Shown here piece by piece: positions 26,458 through 34,981 of a stretch of DNA of 64,000 bases. The notes under the pieces are model-generated. The model had not been told where the DNA came from and ran no database searches. It saw only the letters and a program-made list of their open reading frames with translations. The stretch is taken from contig NZ_RHOH01000007.1 of assembly GCF_003946115.1 (NCBI RefSeq), positions 62,001-126,000 of the forward strand. Reading direction: 5' to 3'. The first letter of the stretch is position 1; the number at the start of each line of letters is the position of its first letter. The position numbers and the translations under genes were made by a program. The stretch comes from Lacticaseibacillus daqingensis (GTDB lineage: Bacteria; Bacillota; Bacilli; Lactobacillales; Lactobacillaceae).

Positions 26458-26916
26458 ATGATTCGCTTGGCCACGCGCGCCGACCTCCCGGCCCTCATGG
26501 GGCTGGCCGCCGCCTTGACACAAGAAATGGCGACGCTGGCACCTCAAACCATCCAACCTGCCGCATCAGACGCTGAGGACTTCGCCGCCTACCTCGATGA
26601 TCCGGCCAGCGCCGTGTTTGTGAACGTGGCCGGTGCAACGATCACCGGCTTTGCCCGGGTGGTGACCGCCACCACCAGCACAGAAGCAACCAGCGTCTTC
26701 CACCGGTTCGCCTACCTGATCGACCTGTACGTCGCGCCTACCGCGCGCCGCCAGGGCCATGGCCAGCAACTACTCACAGCCATCCAGGATTGGGGCCAAG
26801 CGCTTCAGCTCGACTTCATCCAGCTCAACGTGTTGGCGGCCAACGACGCGGCGCGCGCGTTCTACGCGCGCCACGACTTCGTGGCCAGTTGGCTAACCCT
26901 CCAGCGGCCCCTCTAG
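26458..26916 (+). CDS. GNAT-family N-acetyltransferase
   Basis: 152-residue acetyltransferase with the coenzyme A motif LYVAPTARRQGHGQQLL and the C-terminal NDAARAFYARHDF segment. The substrate is unknown. The ATG at 26458 follows AAGAAGGACTGCTC. The 3' end overlaps the convergent sprT gene by 24 bases. Confidence 0.85.
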   Translation: MIRLATRADLPALMGLAAALTQEMATLAPQTIQPAASDAEDFAAYLDDPASAVFVNVAGATITGFARVVTATTSTEATSVFHRFAYLIDLYVAPTARRQGHGQQLLTAIQDWGQALQLDFIQLNVLAANDAARAFYARHDFVASWLTLQRPL

Positions 26917-27339
26917 CCGGTGGCCGCACCGGCCGCACGCGTAGCGGCTCAGGTTGAGCCGGCGCTGGCGCAGGTACTCGGTGCCGCACTGCGGACAACA
27001 ATACCGGTAGCGGACCGGTGTGGCGGTAAGGCGCGGCGCGTACCGCAGCCCACCGACTTGGGTGAGCAGTTGCTTAAAGTCCGCGTCGCGGTGTTTGTAG
27101 CCGCGCCGGGCGCGGTACAGGTGGTAGTGGCACAGCTCGTGCTTGATGATGCCGGCCTGCACGGTTGCATCGCTTGCCGCAAACAGGGTCGGGTTAAAGT
27201 CCAAGTGCCCATCGCCGAGGTGAAAGCGCCCGCCGGTGGTGCGTAGCCGCGCGTTGAAGCGCGCCTGATTCACAAAGGGTTGATGAAACGCCTGGAGGGA
27301 CACCTGCTCCACGAGGCGTTGCAAGTCTTGATCGGTCAT
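26893..27339 (-). CDS. sprT: SprT-like zinc metalloprotein
   Basis: 148-residue protein with the zinc protease motif HELCHYH in the middle and a C-terminal zinc ribbon (CCPQCG then CGRCG). This matches the bacterial SprT-like/YdcK family, relatives of Spartan proteases; activity in Firmicutes is not established. It overlaps the convergent GNAT gene. Confidence 0.88.
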   Translation of the reverse strand: MTDQDLQRLVEQVSLQAFHQPFVNQARFNARLRTTGGRFHLGDGHLDFNPTLFAASDATVQAGIIKHELCHYHLYRARRGYKHRDADFKQLLTQVGGLRYAPRLTATPVRYRYCCPQCGTEYLRQRRLNLSRYACGRCGHRLEGPLEG

Positions 27340-27555
27340 GCGGTCACTGTATCACAAAACGGCCAACCGGCCAAACTTGAATCCGCGCCACCGCACCCCT
27401 GATAATAAAGGAAGGACGGTGGCAATTTGCGTGCCATCCGAATGAGAAAAGCCAATCAATCTTGCCAGAATTACTAGTTTTTTTCGGAGCCACCCGTTAC
27501 AATAAGGCCACCAGAAGCGATAGTGTTCGCGATTATGAAAGAAAGTGAGCAATCC
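27340..27555. other. Intergenic region before the folate operon
   Basis: Holds a -10-like TACAAT at 27498-27503 with a poor -35, the likely folate operon promoter, and a small hairpin (GGTGGCA/TGCCATC) at 27417-27439. I compared it with the tetrahydrofolate riboswitch layout and see no match. Confidence 0.4.
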
Positions 27556-27912
27556 ATGGGAATCATTCGAATCACCAACATGCAGTTTCACACGTACAAT
27601 GGCGTCTACCCCGAGGAGCGCAAGCTCGGCCAACGCTTAGCCGTGGATGTCGCCTTGCGCCTGCCGATCGAGACACAGGTGCAACACGATGACCTGGCGG
27701 AAACGGTCAACTACGGCGCCGTTTACCGCGAGGTTGAGGCATTCGTGACCACACATTCGTACCAGCTGATCGAGATGCTGGCCAATCAGTTGCTCAAGCA
27801 CCTGATGGCCACCTTCCCGGTCAGCGGGATCACGTTGAAGATCCGCAAGGGCGCGGTGCCGATCGCCGGCGTGTTTGACACGGTCGAAATCGAGGTCTCA
27901 ACAGATGACTGA
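27556..27912 (+). CDS. folB: Dihydroneopterin aldolase
   Basis: Converts 7,8-dihydroneopterin to 6-hydroxymethyl-dihydropterin and glycolaldehyde. The 118-residue product has the family features: N-terminal FHTYNGVYPEER with the conserved Tyr and Glu, and SYQLIEMLANQL followed by a KIRKG segment carrying the catalytic Lys. First gene of a six-gene operon in which every junction overlaps. GAAAGTGAG serves as ribosome site for the ATG at 27556. Confidence 0.93.
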   Translation: MGIIRITNMQFHTYNGVYPEERKLGQRLAVDVALRLPIETQVQHDDLAETVNYGAVYREVEAFVTTHSYQLIEMLANQLLKHLMATFPVSGITLKIRKGAVPIAGVFDTVEIEVSTDD

Positions 27913-28402
27913 CGCGTACATCGGGCTCGGCGCCAACCTCGGTGACCGCGCAGCGCACCTGGCCGAAGCGTTGCGCCTGCTGGGTCAGACGCCGGGCCTA
28001 ACCGTCACCCGCACCTCTTTGGTGTACGAAACCGAGCCCGTGGGCGGCGTGCCGCAGGATGACTACCTGAACCAGGTGGTCGCGCTGACCACCACGCTAC
28101 CGCCGCTTGCGCTGTTGAACCGGCTGCACGCGATCGAGGCCGCCCTGCACCGCCAGCGGATCGTGCGCTGGGGGCCGCGCACCGTGGACCTCGACCTACT
28201 GCTGTACGGCGACACGCACCTTGAGACGCCCACGCTGACGGTGCCGCACCCGGAGCTAGCCAATCGGCGCTTCGTGCTGGTACCGCTGCTGGAAGTCGCC
28301 AGCCCGGCGCTTGCGCCGCAGGTGCAGCAGTGGCTGGCGACCACGCCGGACACCCACTGGCTGCGCCCATACACCCCCGCAAAGGATGAGACACATGGAT
28401 AA
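27905..28402 (+). CDS. folK: 6-hydroxymethyl-7,8-dihydropterin pyrophosphokinase
   Basis: Transfers pyrophosphate from ATP to hydroxymethyl-dihydropterin. The 165-residue protein starts AYIGLGANLGDR, then VYETEPVGG, and has the HPPK signature RWGPRTVDLDLLLYG and VPHPELANRRFVLVPL. It overlaps folB by eight bases. Confidence 0.96.
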   Translation: MTDAYIGLGANLGDRAAHLAEALRLLGQTPGLTVTRTSLVYETEPVGGVPQDDYLNQVVALTTTLPPLALLNRLHAIEAALHRQRIVRWGPRTVDLDLLLYGDTHLETPTLTVPHPELANRRFVLVPLLEVASPALAPQVQQWLATTPDTHWLRPYTPAKDETHG

Positions 28403-28967
28403 AACCCGCATTGAAAAAGCTGTCACCGAACTGCTTGCCGCAGTCGGTGAGGACCCGACGCGCCCAGGCCTGCTGGAAACGCCGGCGCGCGTGGCGCGCA
28501 TGTACGAAGAAGTCTTTCACTCACTGGCCGCGCCGACGTTCACGGATTACAAGGCCTTCACGGTACCGGAGGACCCCGGCCTGGTGATGGTGCAACAGAT
28601 CCCCTTCTACTCGATGTGCGAGCACCACCTCCTGCCGTTTTTCGGCCACGTCAGCATCGGCTACCTGCCTCGCGATCGGCGCATCATCGGCCTGAGCAAA
28701 CTCTCGCGGCTCGTCGACTTCGTGGCGCGCCGCCCCAACGTGCAGGAGGCGCTGACGGCCCAGATCACCGCCGAGCTGGCCCGCGTTTTGGCTCCGCAAG
28801 GCATTGCGGTGGCGGTATCGGCGCGCCACCTGTGCATGGAGATGCGCGGCATCAACCGCGGCGACCTGTTCACCTACACCTCGCGCTACACCGGCGTGTT
28901 CCAGACGGATCTAGCGATGCGCACCGAATTCCAGCGCGAATTGAGGCACACCAATGGCAACCTATGA
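28395..28967 (+). CDS. folE: GTP cyclohydrolase I
   Basis: Converts GTP to 7,8-dihydroneopterin triphosphate, the first step of folate synthesis. The 190-residue product carries the zinc ligands in MCEHHLLPF (Cys and His) and HLCMEMRG (Cys), and the GLSKLSRLVD motif. Overlap with folK is eight bases; AAAGGATGAG precedes the ATG. Confidence 0.97.
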   Translation: MDKTRIEKAVTELLAAVGEDPTRPGLLETPARVARMYEEVFHSLAAPTFTDYKAFTVPEDPGLVMVQQIPFYSMCEHHLLPFFGHVSIGYLPRDRRIIGLSKLSRLVDFVARRPNVQEALTAQITAELARVLAPQGIAVAVSARHLCMEMRGINRGDLFTYTSRYTGVFQTDLAMRTEFQRELRHTNGNL

Positions 28968-30207
28968 GCAACTGCGCGCCGCAATGGACCACGAGATGCG
29001 CGCCGCTGACCCAGCCCGTGTGTCGGCCCTGAAGGCGGCACTGGCGACGCTGGGCCACCCTGACCGCGCGTTTCGCATCATCCACCTTGCCGGCACGAAC
29101 GGCAAAGGCTCGACTGGGGCCTTTTTAGCGGCGGCACTGACCCACGCCGGCGCTTTAGTCGGTCACTTTGCCAGCCCCCCGTTGGGCGGGGAGCTGAATC
29201 AAACCAAGCTGGCCGGGCGCGCCATCCCAGCCGCAACCTACGCGCAGACGCTGACTGCCATTCAGACGCAGCTCGGGGTCACTGGCGCAGCCTTCACCAC
29301 CTTCGAATGGGACGTGCTGGTCAGCCTGCAGTGGTACGCCACGCAGCACGCCGACTGGGTGGTGCTGGAAGCCGGCTTGGGTGGCGCGACCGATGCGACG
29401 AATGCGATCGATGCGCCGGCACTGGCCATTTTCACCCACATCGCGCTGGACCACACCGCGATCCTCGGCCCCACTGTGACTGCGATCGCCCGCAACAAGG
29501 CCGCGATCATCAAACCCGGCACCACGGTCGTCATCGCGCCGCACCAGGAGCCGGCCGCGCGCGCTGTGCTCGCGGAAGCGGCGACGGTGCGCGGCGCCAC
29601 AGCGGTCCGAAACGCGGCCACCATCACCGCCGCGATACAGGCCGCAACCTTTGCCGGCACCCAACTGACACTGGCCGGCCAGCCGGTCACACTGCGGATG
29701 CTCGGCGGCCACCAGATCGACAACGCGCGCACGGCCTGGGTCGCCGCGCAGGTCCTGGTGCAGTGGGGCGCCTTGCCCGACCTGACCCCGCTGGTGCACG
29801 CACTGGCTACCGTGCAGCTGCCGGGTCGGCTGCAACCGCTGGCCGACCCGCCGCACACCTTCATCGATGCCGGCCACAATCCCGATGCCCTCGCGCAGGT
29901 GCTGGCGACGCTGCGCCGCTTGATGGTGCCAGACGCACGGCTACTGGTGGTGGCAGGCTTTTTGGCGGACAAGGACACGACCACGCTGGCCCACCAGCTG
30001 GCAAGCGCGGACCGGGTGTGGGTCACGACGCCCACGCACCCGACCCGCGCGCTGAGCGGCGCGGCCCTGCAGACGTTGGTGCCCGGCAGTCAGCTGACCC
30101 CCTCCGTGCAAGCCGGTTTGGCGGCGGCAAGCGCGAGAGCCAAACCAACCGATGTCGTGCTGGTGACCGGCTCGTTTTACCTGATCGGGGGGCTGCTGAA
30201 TGACTGA
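28954..30207 (+). CDS. folC: Folylpolyglutamate/dihydrofolate synthase
   Basis: Mur-ligase family enzyme that adds glutamate to dihydropteroate and/or folates. The 417-residue product has the P-loop AGTNGKGST, the THIALDHT motif, the ATP-binding LEAGLGGATDATN and C-terminal DAGHNPDAL. It overlaps folE by 14 bases. Dual DHFS/FPGS activity is plausible because dihydropteroate made by FolP must be glutamylated, but this is inference. Confidence 0.92.
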   Translation: MATYEQLRAAMDHEMRAADPARVSALKAALATLGHPDRAFRIIHLAGTNGKGSTGAFLAAALTHAGALVGHFASPPLGGELNQTKLAGRAIPAATYAQTLTAIQTQLGVTGAAFTTFEWDVLVSLQWYATQHADWVVLEAGLGGATDATNAIDAPALAIFTHIALDHTAILGPTVTAIARNKAAIIKPGTTVVIAPHQEPAARAVLAEAATVRGATAVRNAATITAAIQAATFAGTQLTLAGQPVTLRMLGGHQIDNARTAWVAAQVLVQWGALPDLTPLVHALATVQLPGRLQPLADPPHTFIDAGHNPDALAQVLATLRRLMVPDARLLVVAGFLADKDTTTLAHQLASADRVWVTTPTHPTRALSGAALQTLVPGSQLTPSVQAGLAAASARAKPTDVVLVTGSFYLIGGLLND

Positions 30208-30766
30208 TTTCATCTTTGCCAGCCACAACGCGGGCAAACTTGCCGAGGTGCAGGCGCTGTTGACCCGCTGGGGGCACACCGCCCACGCCTTTGACGGCGC
30301 CTTGCCCCCGGAAGGCACGGTGTCGCTGGCCGCGAACGCCTTAGCGAAGGCCCAGGCGGTTCACGCCGCTCTGCCCCGCGCGTGGGTGCTGGCGGACGAC
30401 AGCGGGCTGTTTGCGCCTGCGCTACCGGGGCAGCTAGGCGTGCAGACGGCGCGCGAGCTGCCGCGCACCGGGACTAATCAGGCGCTGCTGGCCCTGCTGG
30501 CGGGCCACGACCGCCATGTCATTTTGACCAGCGCGATGGTACTGATCACGCCGGCAGGCACGACGACCACGGCGACCGGTCAGCTTCCCGCGCTGGTGGC
30601 TGACGCACCGCGAGGCATCCACAGCACCGGTTTTGACCGCGTGCTGGTGCCACTGGGCGCGACGCAAACTCTGGCCGAACTGCCCGCCGCCGAGCGCCTG
30701 CCCCAGCTGCCGCGCACCCGCGCCCTCACCCAACTACTAGGAGGCCTCACACATGCAGATCACTGA
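30200..30766 (+). CDS. ITPase/HAM1-family nucleotide pyrophosphatase in the folate operon
   Basis: Family members hydrolyse non-canonical purine triphosphates (ITP, XTP) to monophosphates. The 188-residue product has FASHNAGKLAEVQ at the N-terminus, VLADDSGLFAPAL with the catalytic Asp, and a C-terminal GFDRVLVP. It lies between folC and folP with overlapping ends. Folate synthesis needs removal of pyrophosphate from dihydroneopterin triphosphate, done by Nudix FolQ in Lactococcus; no Nudix gene is in this operon, so this protein may take that role. The family is certain; the folate role is inference. Confidence 0.88.
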   Translation: MTDFIFASHNAGKLAEVQALLTRWGHTAHAFDGALPPEGTVSLAANALAKAQAVHAALPRAWVLADDSGLFAPALPGQLGVQTARELPRTGTNQALLALLAGHDRHVILTSAMVLITPAGTTTTATGQLPALVADAPRGIHSTGFDRVLVPLGATQTLAELPAAERLPQLPRTRALTQLLGGLTHADH

Positions 30767-31862
30767 ACTGACCCCACCTGCCGCGCCAACGCTGGGCGAC
30801 CAGGCCCTGCGCGCCGCCGTGGCGCGCGACCGCAGCGTCCTGCTGCGCTTTGACATCAGCGCAACGGAAGCCGGCGCGCTCAGTCGGCTGTTCGCCCAGT
30901 TTGACCTGGTTCACACGGCCAACTCGGCGATCGTGCCGCTGACCGCGCTAGCACCGCTTGAACAAGCGCTAGCACGCCGTTGGCCGCAAGCCGCCGCGCA
31001 GGTAGCGGCGCTGCGCGAGGCCCATCGGGTGCTTTGGCAGGCCGGGCGCTTCACCTTTGACGTCACCGCCCGGCCGCTGCTGTACGGGATCTTGAACGTC
31101 TCACCGGATTCGTTTTACGACGGTGGGCGCTTCGTGGATCAAGCGGACATGAAGGCGCAAGTGGCGCAAATGGTGGCCGCAGGCGTCGACGTCATCGAGG
31201 TCGGCGGCCAAACCACCCGCCCGGGCTTCACCGCGATCACGCCGGCAGAGGAGCTCGCACGGATCGTGCCGGTACTTGAATTTCTGCGCGCCGAATACCG
31301 CGAACTGCCGCTGGCGGTGGACACGTACAAGCTACCGGTCATGACGGAGGCGCTGGCCCTGGGCGTCGACATCATCAACGACGTCAACGGCTTCACAGAC
31401 GATCCGGGCAAGCTGGCGCTACTGGCCAACAGCTCGGCCGGATTGCTCACCATGCACAGCAACCGCGACAGCGAGTACACGGACCTCACCCACGAGATGC
31501 GCCAATTCTTCACGGCCAACCTGGCGGCGCTTGAGGCGGCCGGTATTGCGCGCGACCGCATCGCACTGGACCAAGGCATCGGCTATGCCAAGGTTGCAGA
31601 CGGGCAGCAGGACTACGCTATGATGCGCAACCTCGACCAGCTCAATGACTTCCACCGCCCCTTGATGGTGGCCATTTCGCGCAAGGGCTTTGGCGCCCGC
31701 CTCTTTGGCCTCGCCAAAGACGACCGCCTGCCAGTCACGCTGGTCGCCGAGGCCGCCATGTTTCTTAAGGGCGGCAACATCCTGCGCGTGCATGACGTGA
31801 CCGAAACCGCGCAGCTGATCAAAATGCTGCGGACCATCGAAACCGCCTACTGGGTCGGCTGA
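30753..31862 (+). CDS. folP: Dihydropteroate synthase with N-terminal extension
   Basis: Joins hydroxymethyl-dihydropterin pyrophosphate and p-aminobenzoate. The 369-residue product has a TIM-barrel with GILNVSPDSFYDGG (about 111-124), VGGQTTRPG, DQGIGYAK and AISRKGFG. About 105 extra N-terminal residues precede the barrel; this extension is typical of lactobacillar FolP and of unknown role. DQGIGY replaces the usual DPGIGF. No pabA/B/C genes are in the window. Last gene of the operon. Confidence 0.95.
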   Translation: MQITELTPPAAPTLGDQALRAAVARDRSVLLRFDISATEAGALSRLFAQFDLVHTANSAIVPLTALAPLEQALARRWPQAAAQVAALREAHRVLWQAGRFTFDVTARPLLYGILNVSPDSFYDGGRFVDQADMKAQVAQMVAAGVDVIEVGGQTTRPGFTAITPAEELARIVPVLEFLRAEYRELPLAVDTYKLPVMTEALALGVDIINDVNGFTDDPGKLALLANSSAGLLTMHSNRDSEYTDLTHEMRQFFTANLAALEAAGIARDRIALDQGIGYAKVADGQQDYAMMRNLDQLNDFHRPLMVAISRKGFGARLFGLAKDDRLPVTLVAEAAMFLKGGNILRVHDVTETAQLIKMLRTIETAYWVG

Positions 31863-31872
31863 CCCACACCAA

Positions 31873-32045
31873 GAGGCTGAGACAAAAAGCGGTTTTAGCC
31901 CAGAGTATAAGAGAGGCTCCCTGCAAAACCCGAACTTAGGTTTTGTAGGGAGCCTCTCTTATACGGCCAGGGCGTTGCTTTTTGTGTCGTACTATTCGGG
32001 AATAGTTGTGATTCATTCTTGGGCCGTTAATTATGTCTCGGTCTC
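31873..32045. mobile_element. MITE-like element with terminal inverted repeats and a 26-bp-stem hairpin
   Basis: A 173-base segment bounded by GAGGCTGAGACA (31873-31884) and TGTCTCGGTCTC (32034-32045), inverted with two mismatches. Inside, 26-base arms at 31905-31930 and 31939-31964 (beginning GTATAAGAGAGGCTCCC) pair with a single G.U. An outer helix GAGACAAAAAGC/GCTTTTTGTGTC lies at 31879-31890 and 31977-31988. It has no ORF. The GAGGCTGAGACAAAAA terminus is familiar from dispersed intergenic repeats of lactic acid bacteria (recall, not searched). It may also serve as a terminator between the convergent folP and ABC genes. Confidence 0.65.
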
Positions 32046-32060
32046 TTTTTGGTCGGTCAA

Positions 32061-32819
32061 TTAGCCGAAGTACTGCAACAAATCGGCGCGAGTCAGCTTC
32101 GCCTTGGCCGCCGCGTCGTAATCGGCGACAATGCGCCCGGCGTCCAGCACGATCAGGCGGTTGCCGTAGTTCAAGGCGTCTTCCATCTGGTGGGTGATCA
32201 TCAGGCAGGTCAGCTGCTCGCGCGCCACGATCTCGGCCGTCAGGTGCATGATGGCCGCGCTGGTGTGCGGATCCAAGGCCGCGGTGTGCTCATCCAACAG
32301 CAGCAGCTCCGGCTTGCGCATCGTAGCCATTAACAGGCTCAGCGCCTGACGCTGGCCCCCGGACAGCTGCTCAGTCGGCTTGTTCAGCGCAAGCTCCAGC
32401 CCGTTGCCGGTTTGGGCCGCTAGCTGCTTGAACTCAGCCAGCTGGCGGTTCAGCTTGCGCGAGGCCAGAGTTAGCCGGGCGCCGCGCCGTGAGGCCAGCG
32501 CCAGGTTTTCGGCCACGGTCATCCGCGGGGCGGTGCCCATCTTCGGGTCCTGGAACACGCGGGCGATCAGCCGCGCGCGCTTTTCCGGGGATTCGCGCGA
32601 AATTTCCGTCCCGGCCAGGGTCACGGAACCGCCGGCCAGCGGAATGTCGCCGGTCACGGCGTTGAATAGCGTGGACTTGCCCGCCCCGTTGTTCCCCAGC
32701 AACGTGATGAAGTCGCCGGCGTGCACGGCCAAGTTGATGTCGGTCAAAAGCGCTTTGACTTCTTCCCCCACGGCCACGTTGACCTGAATGTCTTTGAGTG
32801 CCAGTTGTGTCTCAGCCAT
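32061..32819 (-). CDS. trpZ: ABC transporter ATP-binding protein, TrpXYZ-type
   Basis: Energises import of a small molecule, probably tryptophan. The 252-residue protein has Walker A GNNGAGKST, Q-loop, signature LSGGQRQAL and Walker B LLLLDEHTAALD. It overlaps the permease gene by eight bases and is last in a three-gene operon. The family (substrate protein of PF04392 type plus branched-chain-type permease) is the putative tryptophan transporter TrpXYZ of streptococci and lactobacilli; the leader upstream carries a Trp codon, in line with this. Confidence 0.82.
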   Translation of the reverse strand: MAETQLALKDIQVNVAVGEEVKALLTDINLAVHAGDFITLLGNNGAGKSTLFNAVTGDIPLAGGSVTLAGTEISRESPEKRARLIARVFQDPKMGTAPRMTVAENLALASRRGARLTLASRKLNRQLAEFKQLAAQTGNGLELALNKPTEQLSGGQRQALSLLMATMRKPELLLLDEHTAALDPHTSAAIMHLTAEIVAREQLTCLMITHQMEDALNYGNRLIVLDAGRIVADYDAAAKAKLTRADLLQYFG

Positions 32820-33711
32820 TAGCCTTCACCCCGTTTCGCAGCACCCGCTTGATGCGCAGGCGCGATTCGATCTGCGGCACCATGATGGCCACGGCCAGCA
32901 CGATGGCGGAGATGATTTTCAAGTCATCCGGGTCAAACCCGAGCTTCAGCACGATCAGCAGCACGAAGCGGTACAACACGCTGCCGATCACGGTGGCCAG
33001 CAGGCGCTGGCTCAAGCTGAGCTGGCCGAACACGACCTCACCGATGATGATGGCCGCCAAGCCGATGACGATGACCCCGATGCCCATGTTGACATCAGCA
33101 TAGCCGTTGTTTTGAGCGATCAGGCCGCCGGACAGGCCGATCAGGCCGTTACCCAGCACCAGGCCGAGCACTTGCTGGTGGGCCGGGTTGATGCCGAGGC
33201 TGCGGGCCATGGTCGGGTTATCCCCAGCCGCGATGAACGCCTGGCCCAGCTGCGTGTTCAAAAAAAGGATCAAGGCGATGACCACGATGGCACACACCAC
33301 GGCCCCCACCACCACACTGTCCACGTACAGCGGCAGCGACTTCAGGAACGGATTGTCAAACAGGTTCGCCTGGTTCAACAATGAGAGGTTCGCGCGCCCC
33401 ATGACGCGCAGGTTGATGGAAAACAGCCCGGTCATCACCAGGATCCCGGCCAACAGCACCGGAATGTGGCCCTTGGTCGACAGCAGGCCCGTGGTGAGCC
33501 CGGCGAGCATCCCCGCGAGCATCGCCATCAGCGTTGCCACCAGCGGGTGAATGCCGTGCGTGATGGCCGACACGGCCACCGCCGCGCCGAACGGGAACGT
33601 CCCTTCAACCGTCATATCCGGAAAATCGAGGATCCGAAACGTCAGGAACAGCCCGACCCCCAGTAATCCGTACAGTAATCCTTGCCCGATGGCAGATACG
33701 CCTAAATCCAT
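32812..33711 (-). CDS. trpY: ABC transporter permease, TrpXYZ-type
   Basis: Integral membrane subunit of 299 residues with about eight to nine hydrophobic segments and the BPD_transp_2 (branched-chain/ribose type) EAA-like loop GINPAHQQVLGLVLGNGL. The ATG at 33711 starts one base after the substrate-protein stop codon and has GGGGAGG inside the end of that gene, indicating tight coupling. Confidence 0.82.
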   Translation of the reverse strand: MDLGVSAIGQGLLYGLLGVGLFLTFRILDFPDMTVEGTFPFGAAVAVSAITHGIHPLVATLMAMLAGMLAGLTTGLLSTKGHIPVLLAGILVMTGLFSINLRVMGRANLSLLNQANLFDNPFLKSLPLYVDSVVVGAVVCAIVVIALILFLNTQLGQAFIAAGDNPTMARSLGINPAHQQVLGLVLGNGLIGLSGGLIAQNNGYADVNMGIGVIVIGLAAIIIGEVVFGQLSLSQRLLATVIGSVLYRFVLLIVLKLGFDPDDLKIISAIVLAVAIMVPQIESRLRIKRVLRNGVKANG

Positions 33712-33712
33712 C

Positions 33713-34711
33713 TTACTTGATGACCTCCCCAGTCTTTTGCGCTTCATCGATCACGCTTTGCGGGATCGTGATGCCCAGCTTCTTGGCCTGTTTCAGGTTG
33801 ACGATCAGGTCCCCACTGGTTTCAAAATGAATCGGTGTGGTGGCCGGCTTCTTGCCCTTCAAGGCCGCTGCTACCATCTTACCAGTTGAGACGCCCAGGT
33901 GGTACTGGTTCAGCCCGATCGTGGCCAAGCCGCCGTCCTTGACCATGGTGTCCACGGTTGGGAACACCGGGATCTTTTTGGCGTCGGTGACCGCGACCAG
34001 CGTCTGCATCGCCCCGGCGATCGTGTTGTCGGTAGGAACGAACACGGCGTCGACCTGAGATGCCATCTGGCCCGCCACCTGGTTCAGGTCATTGGTGGAG
34101 CTGATGCCGAAGCGCTTGACGGTGAAGCCGTACTGGCCGGCTTTTTGTTCGACCATTTTGGCCTGCGTCTGCGCGGAATCATCACTCGACGTGGCGATCA
34201 CCCCGAGCACCTTGGCGTCGGGCATCAGCTGGCGAATCAACTTCAGCTGCGCGTCAATCGGGGCCTGGTCGGACACCCCGGTGATGTTGCCGCCGGGGCG
34301 GGTGTTGCTCTTGACCAGCTTAGCGCTCTTGGGGTCGGTGATGGCGCCCAGGATGATCGGCGTCTTCTTCGTCGCGTTGGCCAGCGCCTGAGCAGCCGGC
34401 GTTGCGATGCCGACCACGACATCCGCGTTTTCATCAACGAAGCGCTCAGACATGGTCTTCATGTTGCTCTGATCGTTTTCCGCGTTCTGGAAATCGATCT
34501 TCACGTTCTTGCCCACCGTGTAGCCGGCGTCCTTCAAGCCGGCGATGATGCCCTTGTGGATCTGGTCCAGGGCCGGGTGGCTCATCATCTGCAAAATGCC
34601 GACGGTGGGCACGGCCTTTTTGGCTGGTGCTTTTTGGTTGTTGGTGCTGACGAAGTAGCCGATGCCGATAAAAGCGAGTAATGCCACGATAACTGCGATC
34701 ATACGTTTCAT
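33713..34711 (-). CDS. trpX: ABC transporter substrate-binding protein, TrpX-like
   Basis: 332-residue extracytoplasmic binding protein of the ABC_sub_bind family (PF04392). The N-terminus is a membrane anchor or signal (about 4-20) without a lipobox cysteine. Two lobes follow: VGILQMMSHPALDQIHKG starts the first, VTDAKKIPVFPTVDTMVK the second. GGGGGATTCACATT precedes the ATG at 34711. First structural gene of the operon, behind a 260-base leader with a small ORF and an attenuator. Tryptophan specificity is inferred from the subfamily and leader. Confidence 0.82.
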   Translation of the reverse strand: MKRMIAVIVALLAFIGIGYFVSTNNQKAPAKKAVPTVGILQMMSHPALDQIHKGIIAGLKDAGYTVGKNVKIDFQNAENDQSNMKTMSERFVDENADVVVGIATPAAQALANATKKTPIILGAITDPKSAKLVKSNTRPGGNITGVSDQAPIDAQLKLIRQLMPDAKVLGVIATSSDDSAQTQAKMVEQKAGQYGFTVKRFGISSTNDLNQVAGQMASQVDAVFVPTDNTIAGAMQTLVAVTDAKKIPVFPTVDTMVKDGGLATIGLNQYHLGVSTGKMVAAALKGKKPATTPIHFETSGDLIVNLKQAKKLGITIPQSVIDEAQKTGEVIK

Positions 34712-34749
34712 AATGTGAATCCCCCTGAATGGTTGTGTGTGTGATGGAA

Positions 34750-34790
34750 CAAAAAACGGCAGGTTCCCACGGTGCGCGGAAATCTGCCGT
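34750..34790 (-). terminator. Attenuator terminator upstream of trpX
   Basis: Minus strand arms ACGGCAG-TTTCC and GGGAA-CTGCCGT (12 pairs with one mismatch between the two helices), followed by TTTTTT. It lies 40-80 bases before the trpX start, downstream of the promoter, so transcription must pass it to express the operon. Confidence 0.85.
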
Positions 34791-34897
34791 AAAACACAAA
34801 CGCCCGCATAGCCCCAGTATGGGTGCCTATGCGGACGAGATGGAAGCCAACATAGACACAACCTGCGCGTCTGGCAGGTTGTGTCGCGACAACCTAC
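34756..34897 (-). promoter_or_regulatory. Four-segment attenuator leader RNA
   Basis: Minus strand segments: 1 = GTAGGTTGT (34889-34897, directly after the leader stop codon), 2 = ACAACCTGC (34874-34882), 3 = GCAGGTTGTGTC (34855-34866), 4 = AACCTGC (34759-34765, in the terminator 3' arm). 1 pairs with 2 (9 bp, one G.U); 2 extended to GACACAACCTGC pairs perfectly with 3 (12 bp); 3 can pair with 4 (7 bp), breaking the terminator. An intervening hairpin CCGCATAG/CTATGCGG (34804-34834) brings 3 close to 4. Confidence 0.65.
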
Positions 34898-34948
34898 CTA
34901 CTGTTGGCTTTGCCAGCTTTTGATGACAGTAGATAAACGATTGATCAT
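34898..34948 (-). CDS. Leader peptide with a single Trp codon
   Basis: A 16-codon ORF reading MINRLSTVIKSWQSQQ, starting with ATG at 34948 after a very strong GAGGAGGAAG ribosome site, about 25 bases after the predicted transcription start. The Trp codon is position 12, four codons before the TAG stop. The stop is immediately followed by pairing segment 1 of the attenuator. It is too short to be a conventional gene; position and context fit a ribosome-sensing leader peptide. Confidence 0.7.
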   Translation of the reverse strand: MINRLSTVIKSWQSQQ

Positions 34949-34981
34949 GTCTGCTTCCTCCTCGAAGTTTTCTTGTATCTA

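Noticed and set aside
27340-27555. Tetrahydrofolate riboswitch before the folate operon
   Set aside because: No match to the conserved GGAGAG and GGAUG-type elements in correct order; only a small hairpin is present.
34750-34897. T-box riboswitch upstream of trpX
   Set aside because: The segment GTGGGAACC resembles the T-box core but has an extra base and lies on the 3' side of the terminator, not before it. No specifier stem was found, and the leader ORF explains the structure better.
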